DNA of 9,257 nt. It comes from Aquificota bacterium. Its GTDB lineage: Bacteria; Aquificota; Aquificia; Aquificales; Aquificaceae. The position numbers and the translations under genes were made by a program. The notes beneath the pieces were generated by a model that worked only from the letters and a program-made list of their open reading frames with translations, had not been told where the DNA came from and did not search any database. The stretch covers positions 1-9,257 of the forward strand of contig JAADEK010000055.1 of NCBI GenBank assembly GCA_013153455.1. Reading direction: 5' to 3'. Shown here piece after piece: positions 7,201 to 9,257 of the stretch. Position 1 is the stretch's first letter, and every line of letters begins with the position of its first letter.

Positions 7201-7771
7201 ATTCAACCTCAAGGTCCGATAGCGCGGTCAGGTCGTTTGGACACCAGTTTACGATGTATTCCGCCCTGTATATAAGACCCTCCTCGTAAAGCTCCCGGAA
7301 GGCTTTCCTTACCGCCCGCGAGAAGCCCTCGTCAAGTGTGAAGCGCTCACGCTTCCAATCAACGGAGACGCCGAGTTTTGTGAGCTGTGTCCTTATCGCG
7401 TTCCTTGACTTCGGAACCCACTCCCATACCTTTTTCAGGAACTCCTCCCTCCCGAGCTGTAGCCTGCTTATACCCTCTTTCGCGAGCTGTTTCTCAACGA
7501 CGTATTGTGTAGCTATGCCCGCGTGGTCAAAGCCCGGGACCCAAACGCACTCGCGCCCGAGCATCCTCCGCCACCTGACTATGATGTCCTGAAGCGTAGC
7601 GTTAAGGGCGTGCCCCATGTGTAGGGAGCCCGTGACGTTCGGCGGGGGTATGACGACGGAGAACTTCCTTTCCTTTGAAGGTTTCGGAACGTGGTAAAGC
7701 TCCCTTTCTATCCAGTATTTACTCCACTTTTCCTCTATCTCGCGGGGCTTGTATTCCTTCATCTCTTCCAT
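4274..7771 (-). CDS. valS: Valyl-tRNA synthetase with two large insertions
   Basis: Class I synthetase that activates valine and charges tRNA-Val in the cytoplasm. Residues 41-54 hold IPPPNVTGSLHMGH, the HIGH motif in its ValRS context. The CP1 editing domain (about 190-395) has TTRPETMLGDTAVAVHP and GTGAVKITPAHDPLDFE. WCISRQIWWGHRIPVWYC is at 577-594, DVLDTWFSSALW at 724-735, the KMSKS motif appears as KMSKT at 801-805, the anticodon-binding domain covers about 880-1040, and a C-terminal coiled coil covers about 1097-1162. At 1165 residues it far exceeds the usual 850-950; two in-frame insertions (about 397-555 and 604-706) account for nearly all the excess, and without them it would be about 900. 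Motifs on both sides of each are intact, so the enzyme is probably functional. It starts 11 bp after queA with no Shine-Dalgarno sequence and no room for a T-box leader. ATG at codon 4 is an alternative start. Confidence 0.97.
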   Translation of the reverse strand: MEEMKEYKPREIEEKWSKYWIERELYHVPKPSKERKFSVVIPPPNVTGSLHMGHALNATLQDIIVRWRRMLGRECVWVPGFDHAGIATQYVVEKQLAKEGISRLQLGREEFLKKVWEWVPKSRNAIRTQLTKLGVSVDWKRERFTLDEGFSRAVRKAFRELYEEGLIYRAEYIVNWCPNDLTALSDLEVEYEEEKGKLWYIKYPVVDEEGKETGEFITVATTRPETMLGDTAVAVHPKDERYKHLIGKRVKLPLVDWERVDLRGNKVSPYIPVVADERVKMDFGTGAVKITPAHDPLDFEIGKTHSLPFVKVMNERAVMNENAGRFRGLDRYEARRKIVEELKEKDFLLKEEDITHSVGHCYRCKTVIEPMVSVQWFVKVSDPRIKEDAIRVVEEGIKEEEKKKITLQLAEVEGLSVVIPVKEGGRHVAVIVLDKNALFLAGKREGELAYIYYPKGSPETLELVKKLSGKLKDYEFFVGYEGSPRVVVMGQEKPLESGRYLVVYDGKKVDLYRLEGEEPVFLETLARGSADLEVTQKSISVKTERLEKKIEKKKFVRFIPEHWKKFYLDWMYNLKDWCISRQIWWGHRIPVWYCEDCGKENVFTDDDFDRIHDKLIFNLIADGKIKEEFTPEEVEKVLKSPHFVHPEMTVLDFYKRFVFHGYYNTDITAETLLLLFTQDANPMAMLTPGVSTRNLYRYNPETKKWRMVLRCKHCGSERLKQDQDVLDTWFSSALWPFGVFGWPQKTHDLENLYPTDMLVTGFDIIFFWVARMIMMGMHFMRDVPFYDVYVHALVRDKFGRKMSKTLGNVIDPLDIIEKYGADALRFTLAILTVQGRDIKLSEEKFEGYKHFANKIWNASRFVLMNLPEDFLARLPYMAPLSAEDKWILTRLNKTAKAVNEALSRYNYSQAAHAIYEFFWSDYCDWYIEFTKERIYKKPPEDENQARQVEAQKTTALYTLTYVLEKALRLLHPFMPYITEEIWHRLPNAEGESISLKEFPLYDEREVYEEEERKVERVRKIISAIRALRSALQVKPSARLRAFYRTKSEESALLIREFMSHILNLGKLSSFEEVGERPKGTVATFSGDVEIFVSVEGEVELDKLISSYEKKREKLLKELERVERKLSNENFVKKAPPEVVEKEKRIKGEIEEELKKIEEILGVLRS
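5654..5962 (-). other. ValRS insertion 2 splitting the zinc knuckle (about 100 residues)
   Basis: Residues about 604-706 lie between CEDC (594-597) and CKHC (711-714). In other bacterial ValRS these two CxxC pairs, where present, are separated by roughly 10-30 residues and bind one zinc ion just before DVLDTWFSSALW. Here they are more than 110 residues apart. The inserted stretch is mainly helical in character (PEEVEKVL, VLDFYKRFVFHG, AETLLLLFTQD) with a strand-like end (RNLYRYNPETKKWRMVLR). Both CxxC pairs remain, so the knuckle could still close around zinc. I do not recognise a family for the insert. Confidence 0.7.
6107..6583 (-). other. ValRS insertion 1 (about 160 residues)
   Basis: Residues about 397-555 of ValRS interrupt the junction between the editing domain and the catalytic core. 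In ordinary ValRS a short basic stretch links AVEEG-type sequence directly to FVPERW-type sequence; here VVEEG (392-396) and VRFIPEHW (556-563) are about 160 residues apart. The insert looks like a folded alpha/beta segment rich in beta strands (LSVVIPV, HVAVIVLD, RYLVVYDG, RVVVMG) and ends in a lysine/glutamate-rich tail. It has no intein splice residues at its ends and shares the codon style of the rest of the gene. I do not recognise its family. Confidence 0.75.
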
Positions 7772-7782
7772 AAGAGAACATT
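7772..7782 (-). other. queA-valS intercistronic gap
   Basis: These 11 bp separate the queA stop from the valS ATG. There is no purine-rich ribosome binding site. TAAAAT (7785-7780), which overlaps the queA stop codon, lies 8 bp before the valS ATG, the same spacing as the presumed -10 elements elsewhere in the window. It may be an internal promoter or only an AT-rich junction. Confidence 0.3.
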
Positions 7783-8787
7783 TTAAAGTATGAGCATACC
7801 GTCCCCGTAGCTGTAGAACCTGTAGCGCCTTTGAACCGCTTCGCGGTAAGCCCTCATTATAAAGTCTTTGCCCCCGAAGGCGGAAACGAGGAAGAGCAAA
7901 GAGGAGCGGGGGAGGTGAAAGTTTGTAATGAGTGCGTCAACGACGCGAAACTTGTATCCGGGGTATATGTAGAGCTCCGTCCAGCCCTCAAAGGGTTCAA
8001 ACGGACTCGTCTCAAGCGCCCTTACGACCGTCGTTCCCACCGCAATTACCTTCTTTCCCCTTTCCTTTGTTTCCTTTATCTTCCGAACCGTTTCCTTCGG
8101 GATTATTACGTATTCGGGGTCTACCGTGTGCTCCTCAACCTTCTCCGTCTTCACAGGCTTGAATGTTCCGTAAGAGACGTGAAGGGTTACGAAGGCAAAC
8201 TCTATACCTTTTTCCTTTAGCTTTTCCATAAGCTCCTCGGAAAAGTGGAGGGAAGCGGTCGGGGATGCTACCGCCCCTTCTTTTCTTGCAAAAATCGTTT
8301 GGTAGTATGTTCTGTCAAGCGGTTCCTCGTCGCGCTTCAGGTACGGGGGTATTGGTATCTTACCGTATTTGTCAAGCATCTTAAGGGGTTCGTCCGCGAG
8401 GAGTTTTACCAGAAACCTTCCCTCCCCGAGGTGCTTAACTATACGCACCCGAAAGTCGGGAGCTATCTGAACCTCAAGCCCTTCCCTTATCTTCTTTCCC
8501 CCGACGAGAGCCTTCCACTCGTCCTGCTTCACAAAATCCGTAAGGAGAATCTCTACCCTCCCGCCGGTGGGCTTTTTGCCGTAAAGACGCGCGGGAAGAA
8601 CCTTCGTGTCGTTGAAGACCAAAAGGTCTCCCTCCTTCAGGTATTTGGGTAGGTTTATGAAGGTGTCGTGTTTTATACTCCGGTCTTTGCGGTTTAAGAC
8701 CATAAGGCGGGCGCTGTGGCGCGGAACCGCCGGATACTTGGCGATTAGCTCCTCGGGAAGCTCGTAATCAAATTCATCAACTCTCAT
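7783..8787 (-). CDS. queA: S-adenosylmethionine:tRNA ribosyltransferase-isomerase (QueA)
   Basis: QueA transfers and isomerises the ribosyl part of SAM onto preQ1 at position 34 of tRNAs with GUN anticodons, forming epoxyqueuosine. The 334-residue product is close to the usual 340-350. Recognisable blocks are FDYELPEELIAKYP (6-19), LVFNDTKVLPARLYGKK (56-72), a PTAxLHF block at 176-182, VTLHVSYGTFKPV (200-212), VGTTVVRALE (250-259), TNFHLPRSSLLFLVSAF (288-304) and YRFYSYGDGMLI (322-333). Two normally well-kept spots differ: PTAGLHF is PTASLHF, and the usual GAGTF-type turn is SYGTF, with TVDPEY where many homologues have a histidine-containing MHSEY-type motif. The gene lies 12 bp after the polyprenyl synthase gene and 11 bp before valS, so co-transcription is likely. 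No Shine-Dalgarno sequence precedes the ATG. The assignment is secure; the substitutions may be lineage-specific. Confidence 0.95.
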   Translation of the reverse strand: MRVDEFDYELPEELIAKYPAVPRHSARLMVLNRKDRSIKHDTFINLPKYLKEGDLLVFNDTKVLPARLYGKKPTGGRVEILLTDFVKQDEWKALVGGKKIREGLEVQIAPDFRVRIVKHLGEGRFLVKLLADEPLKMLDKYGKIPIPPYLKRDEEPLDRTYYQTIFARKEGAVASPTASLHFSEELMEKLKEKGIEFAFVTLHVSYGTFKPVKTEKVEEHTVDPEYVIIPKETVRKIKETKERGKKVIAVGTTVVRALETSPFEPFEGWTELYIYPGYKFRVVDALITNFHLPRSSLLFLVSAFGGKDFIMRAYREAVQRRYRFYSYGDGMLIL

Positions 8788-8799
8788 AACGAGAATAAT
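8788..8799 (-). other. Polyprenyl synthase-queA intercistronic gap
   Basis: These 12 bp between the stop of the upstream gene and the queA ATG are AT-rich and hold no Shine-Dalgarno-like sequence. Read on the minus strand, TAAATT (8802-8797) lies 9 bp before the ATG and TATTCT (8797-8792) lies 4 bp before it. Neither is a convincing promoter alone. Confidence 0.3.
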
Positions 8800-9257
8800 T
8801 TAGGAACTTCTCTCAACGATAAAATCAATTACACGAAGAACCTCCTCCCTGTAAGGGGAAGGGGGGAAGGAAGCTATTATCCTTCTTGCCTCCTCAAGCT
8901 CCCTTTTTGCCCTCTCCTTTGTCCTGAGTGCTCCCCCGAGTCTTAACACTTCTTGCCTCAGCTCCTCGGGCTCTTCCCTTCCCCTCAGGACCCTCTTTAC
9001 CCATTCCCTGTCAAGCTCGTGAAGAACGGAGATAAGCGGGTATGTGCACTTTCCTTCCCTCAGGTCGTTCCCGACGGGCTTTCCGAGTTTTTGGGGGTCT
9101 CCTTCGTAATCAAGGGCGTCGTCAACGAGTTGAAAAGCCCTACCTATCTTTACGCCCGCGAGCTTTAGCTTCTCCCAGTCCTCACACCCGCCCGCGAGCG
9201 CTCCCACGCCCATACACGCACCGAAGAGAACCGCGGTCTTCCCGTCTATTATCCTGA
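8800..9257 (-). CDS. Polyprenyl diphosphate synthase, C-terminal part (5' end outside the window)
   Basis: The reading frame is open to the right edge, so 152 C-terminal residues are visible; the Met at 9213 is internal, because the preceding codons already read as family sequence (IIDGKTAVLFGACMG). The aspartate-rich second motif appears as FQLVDDALDYEGD, followed by GKPVGNDLREGKCTYPLI, diagnostic of trans-isoprenyl diphosphate synthases. The first DDxxD motif and the chain-length-determining residues lie outside, so product length (geranylgeranyl, hepta- or octaprenyl) cannot be judged; the KPVGNDLREGK pattern is commonest in the longer-chain IspB/HepT-like group, which makes quinone side chains. 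Neighbouring queA and valS suggest only shared transcription, not shared pathway. About 160-180 N-terminal residues are probably missing from view. Confidence 0.92.
   Translation of the reverse strand, partial: RIIDGKTAVLFGACMGVGALAGGCEDWEKLKLAGVKIGRAFQLVDDALDYEGDPQKLGKPVGNDLREGKCTYPLISVLHELDREWVKRVLRGREEPEELRQEVLRLGGALRTKERAKRELEEARRIIASFPPSPYREEVLRVIDFIVERSS

Noticed and set aside
7772..7782. T-box riboswitch or leader upstream of valS
   Set aside because: Only 11 bp separate queA from valS, so no structured leader can fit unless it lay inside queA, where I saw no T-box-like sequence.
1..9257. A hidden defence, mobile or CRISPR system
   Set aside because: No direct-repeat array, transposase, integrase, toxin-antitoxin pair or nuclease cluster is present; every long frame that looks real belongs to a housekeeping or regulatory family.

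Overview
This window is almost wholly protein-coding. It reads as a compact chromosomal segment from a thermophilic bacterium, most plausibly an Aquificales-type lineage. That placement is an inference from the Lys/Glu-rich proteins, dominant ATA (Ile) and AGG/AGA (Arg) codons, intergenic gaps of 11 to 27 bp, overlapping genes and gene content. No 16S gene or other decisive marker is present. A bacterial rather than archaeal host is supported by a murein lytic transglycosylase lipoprotein, a Fur repressor and QueA.

Layout: (1) 17-1762 (+) is a family X DNA polymerase with a C-terminal PHP nuclease domain. (2) 1759-2352 (-) is a TusA-like sulfur carrier domain fused to a DUF3343-like domain; it meets polX tail to tail with overlapping stop codons. 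(3) Across an 18-bp divergent gap, 2371-3243 (+) encodes an MltD/Slt-like lytic transglycosylase lipoprotein with a LysM-like tail. It overlaps mobA (3240-3800, +) by ATGA, and a Fur-family regulator gene (3828-4277, +) follows 27 bp later behind a Fur-box-like sequence. (4) On the minus strand, reading right to left, a truncated polyprenyl diphosphate synthase (8800-9257), queA (7783-8787) and valS (4274-7771) form a tight set, and valS ends by overlapping the fur stop codon.

Most genes are housekeeping: DNA repair, tRNA modification and charging, isoprenoid chain synthesis, Mo cofactor maturation, wall remodelling and iron homeostasis. I see no defence island, mobile element, CRISPR array, tRNA, rRNA or prophage. 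The less ordinary points are two large in-frame insertions in ValRS (1165 aa, against roughly 850-950 usual), one of them between the two CxxC pairs of its zinc knuckle; the TusA-DUF3343 fusion; an 18-bp divergent promoter whose two -10 elements overlap, implying leaderless transcripts both ways; no recognisable Shine-Dalgarno sequence at suitable spacing before any of the seven visible starts; and the apparent total absence of TCGA, GATC and CTAG in 9.3 kb.

The non-coding stretches (1-16, 2353-2370, 3801-3827, 7772-7782, 8788-8799) are all under 30 bp. Each is described where it carries something.
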